Positions 1 to 10,182 of a DNA stretch of 64,000 bases are shown here, piece after piece. The notes beneath the pieces are model-generated. The model worked only from the letters and a program-made list of their open reading frames with translations, ran no database searches and had not been told where the DNA came from. The position numbers were made by a program, and so were the translations under genes. Source of the stretch: Samsonia erythrinae (GTDB lineage: Bacteria > Pseudomonadota > Gammaproteobacteria > Enterobacterales > Enterobacteriaceae); the NCBI RefSeq assembly GCF_004342665.1, contig NZ_SMBY01000014.1, forward strand, positions 1 to 64,000. Direction: 5' to 3'. Positions within the stretch are counted from its first letter, which is position 1. Each line of letters opens with the position of its first letter.

Positions 1-17
1 TTGTAGAGAAATTCGGT

Positions 18-94
18 GGAGCGGTAGTTCAGTTGGTTAGAATACCTGCCTGTCACGCAGGGGGTCGCGGGTTCGAGCCCCGTCCGTTCCGCCA
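18..94 (+). tRNA. tRNA-Asp (GTC), first copy
   Basis: This is a 77-base cloverleaf with encoded CCA, an acceptor stem GGAGCGG/CCGTTCC and anticodon GTC at 52-54. It lies only 17 bases from the window edge with no promoter in that space. In E. coli a tRNA-Asp follows the 5S gene of rrnH next to yafD, so co-transcription with an rRNA operon outside the window is inferred. It differs from the copy at 5599 by one base in the T loop (C instead of T). Confidence 0.97.
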
Positions 95-106
95 CTTATT
101 CGCACT

Positions 107-135
107 AGCCTCAAGCATTGGCTTGAGGCTTTTTG
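107..135 (+). terminator. Rho-independent terminator after tRNA-Asp
   Basis: A perfect 9-bp stem, GCCTCAAGC (108-116) with GCTTGAGGC (121-129), has the tetraloop ATTG and is followed by TTTTT. It lies 13 bases after the tRNA and probably ends the upstream stable-RNA transcript. Confidence 0.85.
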
Positions 136-333
136 CGTATATGCGGCATTAAAATTTAACGGGATTCTCTTTTTCCTCCCCCTCTTTGCTGACTATTCCT
201 TTCTGGCTGCAACACTGCTCATCTTTTCTTTTTTGCCAGCAGGCATACATTGCAAGTCTGCGATAAAATCCCTATAACAGAGGAGTACCTTTTGGTGAGG
301 TATTTAGCGAATTTAATGACTAGCGGATGAGGC

Positions 334-1125
334 GTGCGGAAAAGAACTTATGCAATGAGGTATGTTGCCGGCCAGCCAGTGGAACATATCTTTCCTCCTG
401 GGGAGATGTATTACCCGGAACAAACAACGTTACCAACAGGCTCACTATTGCTGGAGGGCGATGTTTTACGCGTCATGGTATGGAATATTTTCAAGCAGCA
501 AAGAACTAATTGGCTATCTGTATTGCAGAACTTCGGCAAAGATACTCAGTTGGTGCTTTTGCAGGAGGCGCAAAGTACGCCGGATCTTATTCGTTTTGCA
601 ACGACCAATTACCTTTCTGCTGACCAAGTGCCCGCTATCATTCTCCCGCAGCACCCCTCCGGAGTGATGACGCTCTCGGCCTCTCAACCTGTATATTGCT
701 GTCCCTTACGGGAAAGAGAGCCTCTGTTGCGGTTGTCTAAATCGTCTTTGGTGACGGTCTATGCGCTTCAAAACGGTCAGAGGCTGATGGTGATCAATAT
801 CCATGCGGTGAATTTCAGTTTTGGCGTTGAGATCTATACCAAACAATTGGCCGCAATTGGCGAGCAGCTCACACATCACCAAGGTCCTGCGATTATGGCT
901 GGCGATTTTAATGCATGGAGCCGGCAGCGTATCAATGCGCTTTATCGGTTTGCGGCAGAAATGAGGTTACAAGAAGTCCGCTTCGTTGATGATCACCGCC
1001 GCAAAGCATTTGGCAGACCGCTGGATTTTATTTTTTATCGCGAGCTGGCTGTCAAACAGTCTTCTGTATTGGAAACCGAAGCCTCGGATCATAACCCGTT
1101 GCTGGTTGAGTTTAGTCTGGTCTAG
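334..1125 (+). CDS. yafD: Endonuclease/exonuclease/phosphatase family protein YafD
   Basis: The 263-residue protein closely matches E. coli YafD along its length. Hallmarks of the EEP metal-dependent phosphodiesterase fold are visible: VWNIFKQQ near residue 50, LLQEAQ near 75, GDFNAWS near 190 and the terminal SDHNPLL near 250, which supplies the catalytic Asp-His. The physiological substrate is not established. The GTG at 334 gives the conserved [11 protein letters not shown] start; the ATG seven codons on is less likely. In E. coli other yaf genes lie between the tRNA and mltD, but here yafD stands alone and converges with mltD. Confidence 0.93.
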   Translation: MRKRTYAMRYVAGQPVEHIFPPGEMYYPEQTTLPTGSLLLEGDVLRVMVWNIFKQQRTNWLSVLQNFGKDTQLVLLQEAQSTPDLIRFATTNYLSADQVPAIILPQHPSGVMTLSASQPVYCCPLREREPLLRLSKSSLVTVYALQNGQRLMVINIHAVNFSFGVEIYTKQLAAIGEQLTHHQGPAIMAGDFNAWSRQRINALYRFAAEMRLQEVRFVDDHRRKAFGRPLDFIFYRELAVKQSSVLETEASDHNPLLVEFSLV

Positions 1126-1136
1126 TCGCTATAAAA

Positions 1137-1166
1137 AAACGGCTCTCTGTGTGTAGAGAGCCGTTT
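1137..1166. terminator. Bidirectional terminator between yafD and mltD
   Basis: A 12-bp perfect stem, AAACGGCTCTCT with AGAGAGCCGTTT, encloses the loop GTGTGT. There is an A-rich run on the left and a T-rich stretch on the right, so it can end transcripts arriving from both convergent genes. Confidence 0.85.
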
Positions 1167-1188
1167 CTTGTTTCTGAACCAGATTATA

Positions 1189-2568
1189 CTAGGAGTCCGG
1201 TTTGATATTGCTGCTGACGTAGAGCGTCAGACGATCGCCTGGCTGGATATTAGCATTCTTGTTAATCACCGTATTCCAACGCATCACATCTGCAATATTC
1301 ACGCCATGGCGTTTGGCGATGCTTGACAGAGAATCACCCTTACGAACCTGATAGGTGATAGAACTGCCTTGTGCATTGCTTTTGCCCGTAGCTTTGGCAA
1401 CCTGCAGTGTCTGTCCCACTTTGAGTGAGTTAGTCCTGCGAAGATTATTCCAACTTTGCAAATCTTTCGTGCTGACATTGAGCCGTGCTGCTATCGTTGA
1501 TAACGTATCGCCTGAACGAACCTTATACTGCTGAGGCGCAGTTGTTGACTGTGCCATACGCGTTGGTTGCACCGCAGCAATGTCGCCATCAGCCAGTGAG
1601 TCTTTCAACTGTTCAACATGCGCTTTAGGCACCATGATGTAATGTGGCCCGTTTGGGGCGGTAACATTACGCTTATAGCCCGAGTTATAGCTCTTTAGCT
1701 TATTCAACGACAAGCCTGCCATTTCAGCCGCTTGCGTCAACTCTATCTGCTGCCCCAACTCCACCTTCGCTAATGCCCGGCTTTCATTCGGTTTCGGCAG
1801 ACTCACGCCATATTTTTTGCTGTTCTTGAGAATATCACTCAGAGCCAACATTTTAGGTACATAAATTGACGTTTCACGTGGTAACGCCAGTGCCCAGAAG
1901 TTGGTCGGTTTCCCTTTCGCTTTATTCGCTTTCATCGCCTGCATGACGCGACCTTCACCACTGTTATAAGCGGCAACGGTTAATAACCAGTCGCCATCAA
2001 ACATTGTGTTGAGACGTTGCATCATATTCAGTGCTGCCGTTGTAGACGCAATCACGTCGCGGCGCCCGTCGTACCACTGGTTTTGTTTCAAACCATAATT
2101 ACGTCCTGTACCAGGGATAATCTGCCATAGCCCTGCGGCGTTGGCGGATGATGTGGCACTGGGATCAAAAGCGCTCTCCACTATGGGTAGCAGTACCAGT
2201 TCCATCGGCATTTTACGTTGCTTAATCTGCTCGACTATCCAGTACATGTAGGGCTCTGCCCGTAATGTTACATCGTGGAGATAGCTCTTATGTTTCAAAT
2301 AACGCATTTTTTGTTCGCGGACCCGGGCGTTATCCGGAACCTCCATCTTCAGCTCGTCGCCAATGAAGTTCCACAGATCTCGTTGCGCGAGGCTTTCATC
2401 ATCCAGCCATCGCGCGGAGGTCTCTCGAGTTTCTGTGTAGTTTCCTGCTTCACTTTGACTTGCCGAAGACAAACTCTGTGCATGCTGCTTGGGTTGCGAG
2501 GTGTCATGAGGGGAGACCTGACAACCCACCAGCAAGACTGAGGCGATGATTATCGCTTTAGCCTTCAT
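1189..2568 (-). CDS. mltD: Membrane-bound lytic murein transglycosylase D
   Basis: MltD cleaves the MurNAc-GlcNAc bond of peptidoglycan to form 1,6-anhydro ends during wall turnover. The 459-residue protein begins with a lipoprotein signal ending LLVGC (Cys16), so it should be anchored in the outer membrane. An SLT domain covers about residues 100-240, with the catalytic Glu in LPIVESAFDP and the GLWQI motif. Two LysM peptidoglycan-binding repeats follow, each starting with RSGDTLS or RKGDSLS, near residues 345-390 and 405-450. It is a single gene between convergent yafD and co-oriented gloB, about as long as the E. coli protein (452 aa). Confidence 0.96.
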   Translation of the reverse strand: MKAKAIIIASVLLVGCQVSPHDTSQPKQHAQSLSSASQSEAGNYTETRETSARWLDDESLAQRDLWNFIGDELKMEVPDNARVREQKMRYLKHKSYLHDVTLRAEPYMYWIVEQIKQRKMPMELVLLPIVESAFDPSATSSANAAGLWQIIPGTGRNYGLKQNQWYDGRRDVIASTTAALNMMQRLNTMFDGDWLLTVAAYNSGEGRVMQAMKANKAKGKPTNFWALALPRETSIYVPKMLALSDILKNSKKYGVSLPKPNESRALAKVELGQQIELTQAAEMAGLSLNKLKSYNSGYKRNVTAPNGPHYIMVPKAHVEQLKDSLADGDIAAVQPTRMAQSTTAPQQYKVRSGDTLSTIAARLNVSTKDLQSWNNLRRTNSLKVGQTLQVAKATGKSNAQGSSITYQVRKGDSLSSIAKRHGVNIADVMRWNTVINKNANIQPGDRLTLYVSSNIKPDS

Positions 2569-2638
2569 ATGTTGGTCAATAGTTGCTTAAAAGACGAGCA
2601 AGGATACTTTGATTAGGGCGATAGTACAACCTAAACCT

Positions 2639-3394
2639 TCAGAAGCAGTCTTTCTTGCTGCGTAAGATCTCAAAAGCTCGCCAGTGTTCTATCTTTTCCG
2701 GTTCTGTTGATAATTTTCTTTTTAAATCAAATTCATGGCAACGGAGAAATAGATTGATTTTTCTCTCCAGCCCTAAGGTTGTCGGTAGACTTGATTGCGA
2801 TTTTTCTCGTATCTGGCTGATTTTATGGAGGTAAGCTGCAATATTTGGCTCTTCTGGCCATATTGCATTAGAGAACGTTAAGTTTGCCAGCGTGTATTCG
2901 TGTGCGCAGCACACTACCGTATCATCAGGAAGATTGGCTATTTTTTGAATTGATTCATACAGTTGTTTCGGGGTTCCTTCAAAAATCCGCCCGCATCCTG
3001 CGGAAAATAACGTATCGCCGCAGAACAAAAAAGGGGCATTATAATAAGCAATATGACCAGAAGTATGCCCCGGAACCTCAAAGATAGAAAATTCCGAATT
3101 CAACACAGACACGTTATTTCCCTCTGCAACCAGATGGGTTGCACCGCATTTTGCGGTTTCCTTCGGGCCGAAAACAGGCAGGCCAGGGTAGTGATTAACG
3201 ATTTCACTCACGCCCCCTACATGGTCAGCGTGATGGTGCGTGAGTAAAATTGCTTCGGGCGTAAGCTGGTTTTGGGTGAGAAAATTCAGTGCGGGCGCGG
3301 CCTCGCCGGGATCGACAATCGCACAGCGGTTTTCTTTATTACTCAATAACCAGATGTAATTGTCCTGAAGAGCGGGGATACTGGTAAGATTCAT
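2639..3394 (-). CDS. gloB: Hydroxyacylglutathione hydrolase (glyoxalase II)
   Basis: GloB hydrolyses S-lactoylglutathione to D-lactate and glutathione, the second step of methylglyoxal detoxification in the cytoplasm. The 251-residue metallo-beta-lactamase-fold protein carries the binuclear metal motif THHHADH at residues 52-58, a further metal His-Asp region (GHTSGHIAYY and FCGDTLFSAGCGR) and the C-terminal RCHEFD region. Length matches the family. It is divergent from yafS with a 43-base intergenic space, the same arrangement as in E. coli. Confidence 0.96.
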   Translation of the reverse strand: MNLTSIPALQDNYIWLLSNKENRCAIVDPGEAAPALNFLTQNQLTPEAILLTHHHADHVGGVSEIVNHYPGLPVFGPKETAKCGATHLVAEGNNVSVLNSEFSIFEVPGHTSGHIAYYNAPFLFCGDTLFSAGCGRIFEGTPKQLYESIQKIANLPDDTVVCCAHEYTLANLTFSNAIWPEEPNIAAYLHKISQIREKSQSSLPTTLGLERKINLFLRCHEFDLKRKLSTEPEKIEHWRAFEILRSKKDCF

Positions 3395-3437
3395 TCATCA
3401 CCTCTTTTTGCTGGTAGCCTGAGGACGATAACAAAAG

Positions 3438-4148
3438 ATGAAACTGGCACAAATCCCTCAGACCGTTATTGCGCCCGACTCATGGGATGATATCACCTGT
3501 GGGCGGTTTTATCGCGAATCGCTTGAGCAGGCTTTGCTGCCGTGGTGGCCGAAAATCTTTGGCTTTCATCTTGTGAAGGTTGGGGCATTGAGCGCGGAAG
3601 TGTGCGTGACGGAATGTGCGATCGCGCATCAGGTCAATGTGGCTCCGCACGGTGAAAACCTCCATGTTGTGGCTGATGTTCACCAATTGCCTTTCTCTGA
3701 AAAATCTATTGATGCCTGTTTGTTAGCTCAAACGCTCTCTTACTCTGCGGATCCGCATCGCATTTTGCGCGAAGTTGATCGTGTTCTGGTGGATGATGGT
3801 TGGTTAATACTAAGCACGTTTAATCCAATCAGTTTGGTCGGCATGGGGAAACTGATCCCCGGGCTGAATAAAAAGCACCCTTACTGTAGCCGTATGTTTA
3901 CCCAAATGCGTCTTGTGGACTGGCTGGGATTATTAAATTACGAAATTATCTGCCAGACGCATTTTCACGTGACACCCTGGAGAAGAAACAAAGGAAAGCT
4001 GAACAAGCACGTGCCGATATTGGGCTGCCTGACGTTGATCATTGCCCGTAAGCGCACGATCCCTCTGACATTCACGCCGCTGCGGATGCGGTTGCGTAAA
4101 GCGCCGGTGCGCCGTACGCTGGGCGCAACAAAGATATATCGGCGGTAA
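3438..4148 (+). CDS. yafS: Predicted SAM-dependent methyltransferase YafS
   Basis: The 236-residue protein resembles YafS, a class I methyltransferase-like protein of unknown substrate that sits between gloB and rnhA in enterobacteria. The post-I and motif II/III region is recognisable (VHQLPFSEKSIDACL, then HRILREVDRVLVDDGWLIL). The glycine-rich motif I normally seen in SAM-binding proteins is not obvious: the corresponding segment reads VCVTECAIAH. The C-terminus is strongly basic. It converges with rnhA with five bases between the stop codons. Substrate and activity are not known. Confidence 0.85.
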   Translation: MKLAQIPQTVIAPDSWDDITCGRFYRESLEQALLPWWPKIFGFHLVKVGALSAEVCVTECAIAHQVNVAPHGENLHVVADVHQLPFSEKSIDACLLAQTLSYSADPHRILREVDRVLVDDGWLILSTFNPISLVGMGKLIPGLNKKHPYCSRMFTQMRLVDWLGLLNYEIICQTHFHVTPWRRNKGKLNKHVPILGCLTLIIARKRTIPLTFTPLRMRLRKAPVRRTLGATKIYRR

Positions 4149-4153
4149 GGTCG

Positions 4154-4633
4154 TTATCCTGCGGCGATCGACTCTGCCAGATAACCTGTGTCATCAAGCG
4201 TTGGCGCACCGGCGGCGGCGCGAGCCAGTTCGTCGCAGCGTTCGTTTTCCGGGTGCCCGGCATGCCCTTTCACCCATTCCCAATTCACCTGATGACGTTG
4301 AATCGCGATATCCAGCCTTTGCCAGAGATCGATGTTTTTTACTGGTTTTTTGTCGGCGGTTTTCCAGCCGCGTTTCTTCCAATTATGAATCCATTGGGTG
4401 ATCCCCTGACGAACATACTGACTGTCGGTACTGAGTACGACGTCACAGGCGCTCGTCAGCGTTTCAAGCGCAACAATGGCGGCCATCAACTCCATCCGAT
4501 TGTTTGTGGTAAGGCGATAGCCCGCGCTTAACATTTTTTCGTGCTGCTTATAACGCAGTAAGGCGCCATAACCGCCGGGCCCCGGATTACCGAGACAAGA
4601 TCCGTCGGTGAAAATTTCTACCTGTTTACGCAT
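4154..4633 (-). CDS. rnhA: Ribonuclease HI
   Basis: RNase HI cuts the RNA strand of RNA-DNA hybrids, removing R-loops and primers. From the ATG at 4633 the protein starts [13 protein letters not shown] and has 159 residues, matching the E. coli enzyme. An in-frame reading extends 34 codons upstream, but that would overlap dnaQ and has no similarity. Catalytic acidic residues are visible in [26 protein letters not shown] and RCDELAR. It is divergent from dnaQ with about 52 bases between the starts, the arrangement with back-to-back promoters known from E. coli. Confidence 0.96.
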   Translation of the reverse strand: MRKQVEIFTDGSCLGNPGPGGYGALLRYKQHEKMLSAGYRLTTNNRMELMAAIVALETLTSACDVVLSTDSQYVRQGITQWIHNWKKRGWKTADKKPVKNIDLWQRLDIAIQRHQVNWEWVKGHAGHPENERCDELARAAAGAPTLDDTGYLAESIAAG

Positions 4634-4685
4634 CTCTGGTAGACTCTTCCTCATGGTGAAAACGGTAAGTCTGACATAAACGAAA

Positions 4686-5429
4686 ATGATGAGCACTGAA
4701 ATTACGCGACAAATCGTCCTGGATACAGAAACCACGGGTATGAACCGAGTGGGTGTTCATTACGAGGGACACAAAATTATCGAAATCGGCGCGGTTGAAG
4801 TGATTAACCGTCGTTTGACCGGTCGCCATTTTCACGTTTATATCAAGCCAGACCGTCTGGTCGATCCTGAAGCTTACCAGGTACATGGTATCAGCGATGA
4901 GTTTCTCGCGGATAAGCCAGCTTATGCCGATATTGCCGATGATTTTCTCGATTTTATTCGCGGTGCGGAATTGGTTATTCATAACGCGATGTTTGATATC
5001 GGCTTTATGGATTATGAGTTTCGCCTGCTGAATCGGGATATCCCCAAGACGGAGACGTTCTGTAAGATCACCGACAGTCTGTTAATGGCGCGGAAGATTT
5101 TTCCCGGTAAGCGCAACAGTCTGGATGCCTTGTGCGATCGCTATCAGATAGATAACAGTAAGCGTACTCTGCACGGCGCACTGCTCGATGCCGAAATTCT
5201 CGCGGAAGTCTATCTGGCGATGACCGGCGGCCAAACGTCTTTGGCTTTTTCGATGGACGGTGAATCGCGGCAACAGGAAAATGAGAGCAGCGAAACGATC
5301 CAGAGGATTGTGCGACCCCAGTCGGCGCTAAAGGTACTTTATGCTGATGAGGCTGAGCTGCTGGCGCATGAACAACGTCTGGATCTGATTGCTAAAAAAG
5401 GCGGAGCCTGTCTGTGGCGAGCTGAGTGA
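4686..5429 (+). CDS. dnaQ: DNA polymerase III epsilon subunit (3'-5' proofreading exonuclease)
   Basis: DnaQ is the proofreading subunit of the replicative polymerase. Of 247 residues, the N-terminal exonuclease domain shows DTETTG (motif I), [11 protein letters not shown] (motif II) and HGALLDA (motif III, DEDDh type). The linker carries QTSLAF, matching the beta-clamp-binding peptide that follows the exonuclease domain in E. coli DnaQ (QTSMAF there). The C-terminal tail for the alpha subunit ends [14 protein letters not shown] codons at 4686 and 4689 are adjacent; the second gives the usual MSTEITRQ start, so the true start may be three bases later. Confidence 0.96.
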   Translation: MMSTEITRQIVLDTETTGMNRVGVHYEGHKIIEIGAVEVINRRLTGRHFHVYIKPDRLVDPEAYQVHGISDEFLADKPAYADIADDFLDFIRGAELVIHNAMFDIGFMDYEFRLLNRDIPKTETFCKITDSLLMARKIFPGKRNSLDALCDRYQIDNSKRTLHGALLDAEILAEVYLAMTGGQTSLAFSMDGESRQQENESSETIQRIVRPQSALKVLYADEAELLAHEQRLDLIAKKGGACLWRAE

Positions 5430-5544
5430 TGTTTTCTAATCGTGTTTTTGCGTATGAAAATAGAGGCGATTACAACGGTATGGAGAGAGAATAATCAGCG
5501 AGATGAAATTATAAGCAAACGGAAGCGATTGGTTATAAAAAGGA

Positions 5545-5573
5545 TTGACGTAATAGTGCCATCATCTTAGTAT
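5545..5573 (+). promoter_or_regulatory. Sigma-70 promoter for tRNA-Asp copy 2
   Basis: TTGACG (5545-5550), a 17-base spacer and TAGTAT (5568-5573) lie 25 bases before the mature tRNA. They account for independent transcription of this single tRNA gene. Confidence 0.75.
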
Positions 5574-5598
5574 TCATCCCGCTTAAACAGCACAGAGT

Positions 5599-5675
5599 GG
5601 AGCGGTAGTTCAGTTGGTTAGAATACCTGCCTGTCACGCAGGGGGTCGCGGGTTCGAGTCCCGTCCGTTCCGCCA
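5599..5675 (+). tRNA. tRNA-Asp (GTC), second copy
   Basis: A 77-base cloverleaf with encoded CCA and anticodon GTC at 5633-5635. It is identical to the copy at 18-94 except for T instead of C in the T loop (GTTCGAGT). Its place just after dnaQ matches aspV of E. coli. Confidence 0.97.
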
Positions 5676-5681
5676 CTTATT

Positions 5682-5723
5682 ATGAAAAAGGCCTGAATCA
5701 TTACTGATTCAGGCCTTTTTCAT
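5682..5723. terminator. Strong bidirectional terminator between tRNA-Asp and nrdF
   Basis: A perfect stem of at least 16 bp (5685-5700 with 5705-5720, core GGCCTGAATCA) has the loop TTAC. It is flanked by A5 on the left and T5 on the right, so it can end both the tRNA transcript and the convergent nrdHIEF mRNA. Confidence 0.92.
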
Positions 5724-5775
5724 TGTCAGCCGCTATAGCGGAATGCGGTCACCGGGTTTGGTGACCGTCGTGTAT

Positions 5776-6762
<987 letters not shown>

Positions 6763-8928
6763 TTAGAGCGCACAGGACACGCAGCCCTGAACTTCAGTAC
6801 CTTCTAATGCCATCTGCCGTATGCGAATGTAATATATGGTTTTAATGCCTTTGGTCCAGGCATAGATCTGCGCTTTATTGATGTCACGCGTGGTGGCGGT
6901 ATCGCGGAAAAACAGCGTCAGCGACAGCCCCTGATCGACATGCTGGGTTGCGGCAGCGTAGGTATCGATAATCTTCTCCGGCCCAATGTCATAGGCATCC
7001 TGGTAATACGCCAGATTGTCGTTATTCATGTAAGGAGCGGGGTAGTAGACGCGGCCAATCTTGCCCTCTTTACGAATTTCAATACGCGAGACAATCGGGT
7101 GAATGCTGGATGTCGAATGGTTGATATACGAAATCGAACCGGTCGGCGGTACAGCCTGCAAGTTCTGGTTATAAAGACCGTGCACAATCACGGATTCGCG
7201 TAGCGCCGCCCAATCCTGCTGGGTGGGGATATGAATGCCGGCGTTTTCAAATAACTCCCGGGCACGCGCCGTGGTCGGCTCCCAACGTCGTTCCAGGTAT
7301 TTATCAAAATACTCGCCCGATGCATATTTCGAGTGTTCGAAGCCCGAGAAGGACTGCTGGCGCTCTATGGCTAACTGATTGGATGCCCGAATCGCGTGGA
7401 AAGCGACCGTATAGAAATAGATATTGGTAAAATCAATGGCCTCTTCTGATCCGTAAAAAATACGCTCTTTCGCCAGATAGCCATGCAGGTTCATCTGCCC
7501 TAAACCAATCGCGTGCGATTCGTCATTGCCTTTTTCAATCGACGGAACAGAACGGATGTGGCTCATGTCGGAAACGGCGGTCAGCGCGCGGATTGCGATT
7601 TCAACCGTCTGACCGAAATCGGGTGAGGCCATGGCGCTGGCGATATTCATCGAACCGAGGTTACAGGAAATATCTTTACCGACATGGCGATAGCCAAGAT
7701 CGTCGTCGTACAGGCTGGCGTCGTTGACCTGCAAAATCTCCGAGCACAGGTTGCTCATATTGATGCGGCCATGAATCGGGTTTGCGCGGTTCACGGTATC
7801 CTCAAACATCATGTAGGGATAACCCGATTCGAACTGGATTTCAGCGAGGATCTGGAAGAACTCACGCGCCTTGATCTGGGATTTTCGGATACGTTTGTCG
7901 TTCACCATCTCGTGATATTTCTCGGTGACGCTGATTTCCGACAGCGGTATACCGTAGACCTGTTCGACATCATAGGGCGAGAACAGGTACATCACCTGAT
8001 TATTCTTTGCTAACTGGAACGTGATATCGGGAATGACGACACCCAAAGACAGCGTCTTGATACGGATTTTCTCATCCGCATTTTCCCGTTTGGTATCCAG
8101 AAAACGCAGAATATCCGGGTGATGCGCATGAAGGTACACAGCGCCAGCGCCCTGACGCGCCCCTAACTGGTTGGCGTAGGAGAAGGCATCCTCCAGCATT
8201 TTCATGATGGGGATAATGCCGGACGATTGGTTTTCGATGCGTTTGATTGGCGCGCCGGTTTCGCGGATATTACTGAGCATGAAAGCCACGCCGCCGCCGC
8301 GTTTAGAAAGCTGGAGCGCGGAGTTAATGGCGCGGCCAATCGACTCCATATTATCTTCAATGCGCAGCAGGAAGCAGGAGACCAGTTCACCGCGCTGCTT
8401 TTTACCGCAGTTGAGGAAGGTGGGGGTCGCAGGCTGAAAGCGCCCGCTGATGATTTCGTCCACCAGCGCACTGGCCAGCGCGGTATTACCTTTTGCGAGG
8501 GTCAGGGCGACGAGGCAGACGCGATCTTCGTAGCGCTCCAGATAGCGCTTGCCGTCAAAGGTTTTCAGCGTATAGCCGGTGTAGTATTTGAACGCGCCTA
8601 AAAAGGTTTGAAAACGGAATTTGTGCGCGTATGCCTGCTGGAAGAGTCCCTTGATGAAATCGAAGTGATATTGATCCAGCACTTCCGCTTCGTAGTAGCC
8701 TTCTTCCACCAGATAACGCAGTTTTTCTTCCAGATTGTGGAAGAACACGGTGTTCTGGTTGACATGCTGTAGGAAATAACGGCGTGCCGCGAGCTTATCC
8801 ATGTCGAACTGGATATTTCCCTCTGCGTCGTAGAGGTTTAGCATTGCGTTTAGCGCGTGGTAATCGAGCGAGTGGGCATCCGTGTCGGTCTTGGTTGCCT
8901 TCGCGCTCACGAGGTCTGTTGTTGCCAA
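6763..8928 (-). CDS. nrdE: Class Ib ribonucleoside-diphosphate reductase, alpha (catalytic) subunit
   Basis: NrdE reduces ribonucleoside diphosphates to deoxyribonucleoside diphosphates. The 721-residue protein closely follows E. coli NrdE: substrate-site cysteines occur in LVSCFLLR and [10 protein letters not shown], the radical-site region in NLCSEILQ, and the redox-active pair at the end in GCVSCAL, which is re-reduced by NrdH. It lacks the N-terminal ATP-cone seen in class Ia NrdA. Its start overlaps the 3' end of nrdI by 22 bases, which implies translational coupling. Confidence 0.97.
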   Translation of the reverse strand: MATTDLVSAKATKTDTDAHSLDYHALNAMLNLYDAEGNIQFDMDKLAARRYFLQHVNQNTVFFHNLEEKLRYLVEEGYYEAEVLDQYHFDFIKGLFQQAYAHKFRFQTFLGAFKYYTGYTLKTFDGKRYLERYEDRVCLVALTLAKGNTALASALVDEIISGRFQPATPTFLNCGKKQRGELVSCFLLRIEDNMESIGRAINSALQLSKRGGGVAFMLSNIRETGAPIKRIENQSSGIIPIMKMLEDAFSYANQLGARQGAGAVYLHAHHPDILRFLDTKRENADEKIRIKTLSLGVVIPDITFQLAKNNQVMYLFSPYDVEQVYGIPLSEISVTEKYHEMVNDKRIRKSQIKAREFFQILAEIQFESGYPYMMFEDTVNRANPIHGRINMSNLCSEILQVNDASLYDDDLGYRHVGKDISCNLGSMNIASAMASPDFGQTVEIAIRALTAVSDMSHIRSVPSIEKGNDESHAIGLGQMNLHGYLAKERIFYGSEEAIDFTNIYFYTVAFHAIRASNQLAIERQQSFSGFEHSKYASGEYFDKYLERRWEPTTARARELFENAGIHIPTQQDWAALRESVIVHGLYNQNLQAVPPTGSISYINHSTSSIHPIVSRIEIRKEGKIGRVYYPAPYMNNDNLAYYQDAYDIGPEKIIDTYAAATQHVDQGLSLTLFFRDTATTRDINKAQIYAWTKGIKTIYYIRIRQMALEGTEVQGCVSCAL

Positions 8929-9314
8929 AATTCAGTTACTCCCTTACGCACATTTGCAACGTCTTCTGCTGTGCCGAGTAGCTCAAAGCGGTACAGGTAG
9001 GGCACCTGACATTTCTGCGCGATGATGTCGCCGGCGATGCAGTACGCTGCACCGAAATTGGTATTGCCTGCGGCAATCACGCCGCGCAGGTAAGCGCGAT
9101 TATGCGGATCGTTGAGAAAGCTGATGACCTGACGCGGTACAGCCCCTTTCGTGCTGCCTCCGCCATAGCTGGGGACGACCAAAATATAGGGGCAATCAAC
9201 TTTCAGTGCAGGTTGTTCTATCGCTATCGGAATTCGCAGGGCCGGCAAGCCAACCCTGGAAATGAAGCGATGGGTGTTTTCCGACTGGCTGGAAAAATAG
9301 ACCAGCGGGTTCAT
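8907..9314 (-). CDS. nrdI: NrdI flavodoxin-like protein
   Basis: NrdI is an FMN protein that supplies the oxidant needed to assemble the Mn(III)2-tyrosyl radical in NrdF. The 135-residue protein shows the flavodoxin phosphate loop [11 protein letters not shown] at residues 8-18 and the conserved LVVPSYGGG and GNTNFG segments. It is the second gene of the operon, nine bases after nrdH, and overlaps nrdE. Confidence 0.95.
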   Translation of the reverse strand: MNPLVYFSSQSENTHRFISRVGLPALRIPIAIEQPALKVDCPYILVVPSYGGGSTKGAVPRQVISFLNDPHNRAYLRGVIAAGNTNFGAAYCIAGDIIAQKCQVPYLYRFELLGTAEDVANVRKGVTEFWQQQTS

Positions 9315-9323
9315 ATCGCCCCC

Positions 9324-9563
9324 TTATTGCAATTGCAGGGCGGCATTCAGCGTGCTGATCTTATCCGGGCGGAAGCCGCTCCAATGGTCGTCAGCCGTCA
9401 TCACGACAGGCACCTGCTGATAACCCAACGCTCTCACCTGCTGTAACGCCTGTTCATCTTCCGTTAAGTCCACCAGTTGATAGTCAATGCCCTGTTTATC
9501 CAACGCGCGGCATGTAGCGTTGCATTGAACACAATCCGGTTTAGTGAAAATAGTAATACGCAT
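9324..9563 (-). CDS. nrdH: NrdH glutaredoxin-like electron donor
   Basis: NrdH passes electrons from thioredoxin reductase to class Ib ribonucleotide reductase. The 79-residue protein has the redox motif CVQC at residues 11-14 after FTKPD, and the cis-Pro segment QVPVVM followed by SGFRPDK, typical of NrdH. It is the first gene of nrdHIEF, with a leader of about 110 bases downstream of the predicted promoter at 9680-9708. Confidence 0.95.
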   Translation of the reverse strand: MRITIFTKPDCVQCNATCRALDKQGIDYQLVDLTEDEQALQQVRALGYQQVPVVMTADDHWSGFRPDKISTLNAALQLQ

Positions 9564-9679
9564 GATTCGTATTTACCTTTTGGCGTGAAAGAAGTTTGTC
9601 GGAGCGGTTATCTTCAAGGCATAAGTGCCTGAACCGATCCACTGGGTAGCGATCGCTTTACGCGATGGTTACATAGAGA

Positions 9680-9726
9680 ATACTAGATGTGGGTGTTTTA
9701 AATTTCAACCACACAAGATATATGAT
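9680..9726 (-). promoter_or_regulatory. nrdHIEF promoter with two NrdR-like boxes
   Basis: Read on the minus strand, TTGAAA (9708-9703), a 17-base spacer and TAGTAT (9685-9680) form a sigma-70 promoter. Two 16-base sites resemble the NrdR consensus ACACWATATATWGTGT. The upstream one at 9726-9711 reads ATCATATATCTTGTGT (about 12 of 16). The downstream one at 9695-9680 reads CACCCACATCTAGTAT (about 9 of 16) and covers the -10 element. They are 15 bases apart, the paired spacing known for NrdR-repressed nrd promoters. Confidence 0.72.
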
Positions 9727-10182
9727 TTTTAGTTGGCCTTATACAAATTGACGCAAACCCTGATGTAGCAAGGCCGACAGAGAAGGCAAGTAAAAAATAC
9801 AGAAAGAAATAAATGTGATGCGCATCTTTTTTGATGAAATAGTGTGCGACGAAATGAAGGGTAATGTGGGAAAGACAAAAGCCAACATGACTACTCCAGC
9901 TTTCCTTTGGTAAAAGGTGGCTTCTTAGTAACGTTTTTTTATGCTGACTAAGAGACAGTTTCGTGCGCAATGATACCGGCATTTTTATGCTACTTCATAG
10001 CACGCGCCCGACGCAGGGCGCTCAGTCGCCGCCGCCCTGCGAACCCAGGCTTCCGGCTAAATTATGCCGCTACGCGGAGCCATCGGTGTTCATGCACACC
10101 GCTGGCATAATTTTTACGCCGGATAACGGCAAAATCCTTGATGCCCTTATATTTGTGCTAAGAGATACACCCTATATATTAA
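9727..10182. other. Intergenic region between nrdH and speD
   Basis: I see no convincing gene here. A 94-codon minus-strand reading (9698-9982) has one hydrophobic stretch (YFFLYFLLAFSVGLA) but no recognised family, and its end runs through the nrdH promoter, so I do not call it a gene. The right half holds the paired inverted repeats listed separately. Confidence 0.5.
10012..10114. repeat. Double inverted-repeat intergenic element
   Basis: Two hairpins stand side by side. The first is CGCAGGGCG (10012-10020) with CGCCCTGCG (10033-10041). The second is AAATTATGCC (10059-10068) with its complement GGCATAATTT (10104-10113), enclosing an inner hairpin GCCA-t-CGGTGT with ACACCG-c-TGGC (10079-10106). 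The layout suggests a small dispersed palindromic element or structured RNA. I cannot assign a family. It lies 70 bases past the speD stop codon. Confidence 0.55.

Noticed and set aside
8227-8601. 124-codon frame opposite nrdE
   Set aside because: It lies fully within highly conserved nrdE codons on the other strand.
9698-9982. 94-codon minus-strand reading frame with a hydrophobic stretch
   Set aside because: No recognised family, and its 3' part overlaps the nrdHIEF promoter and NrdR-like boxes. A chance frame is more likely, though a small membrane protein cannot be excluded.
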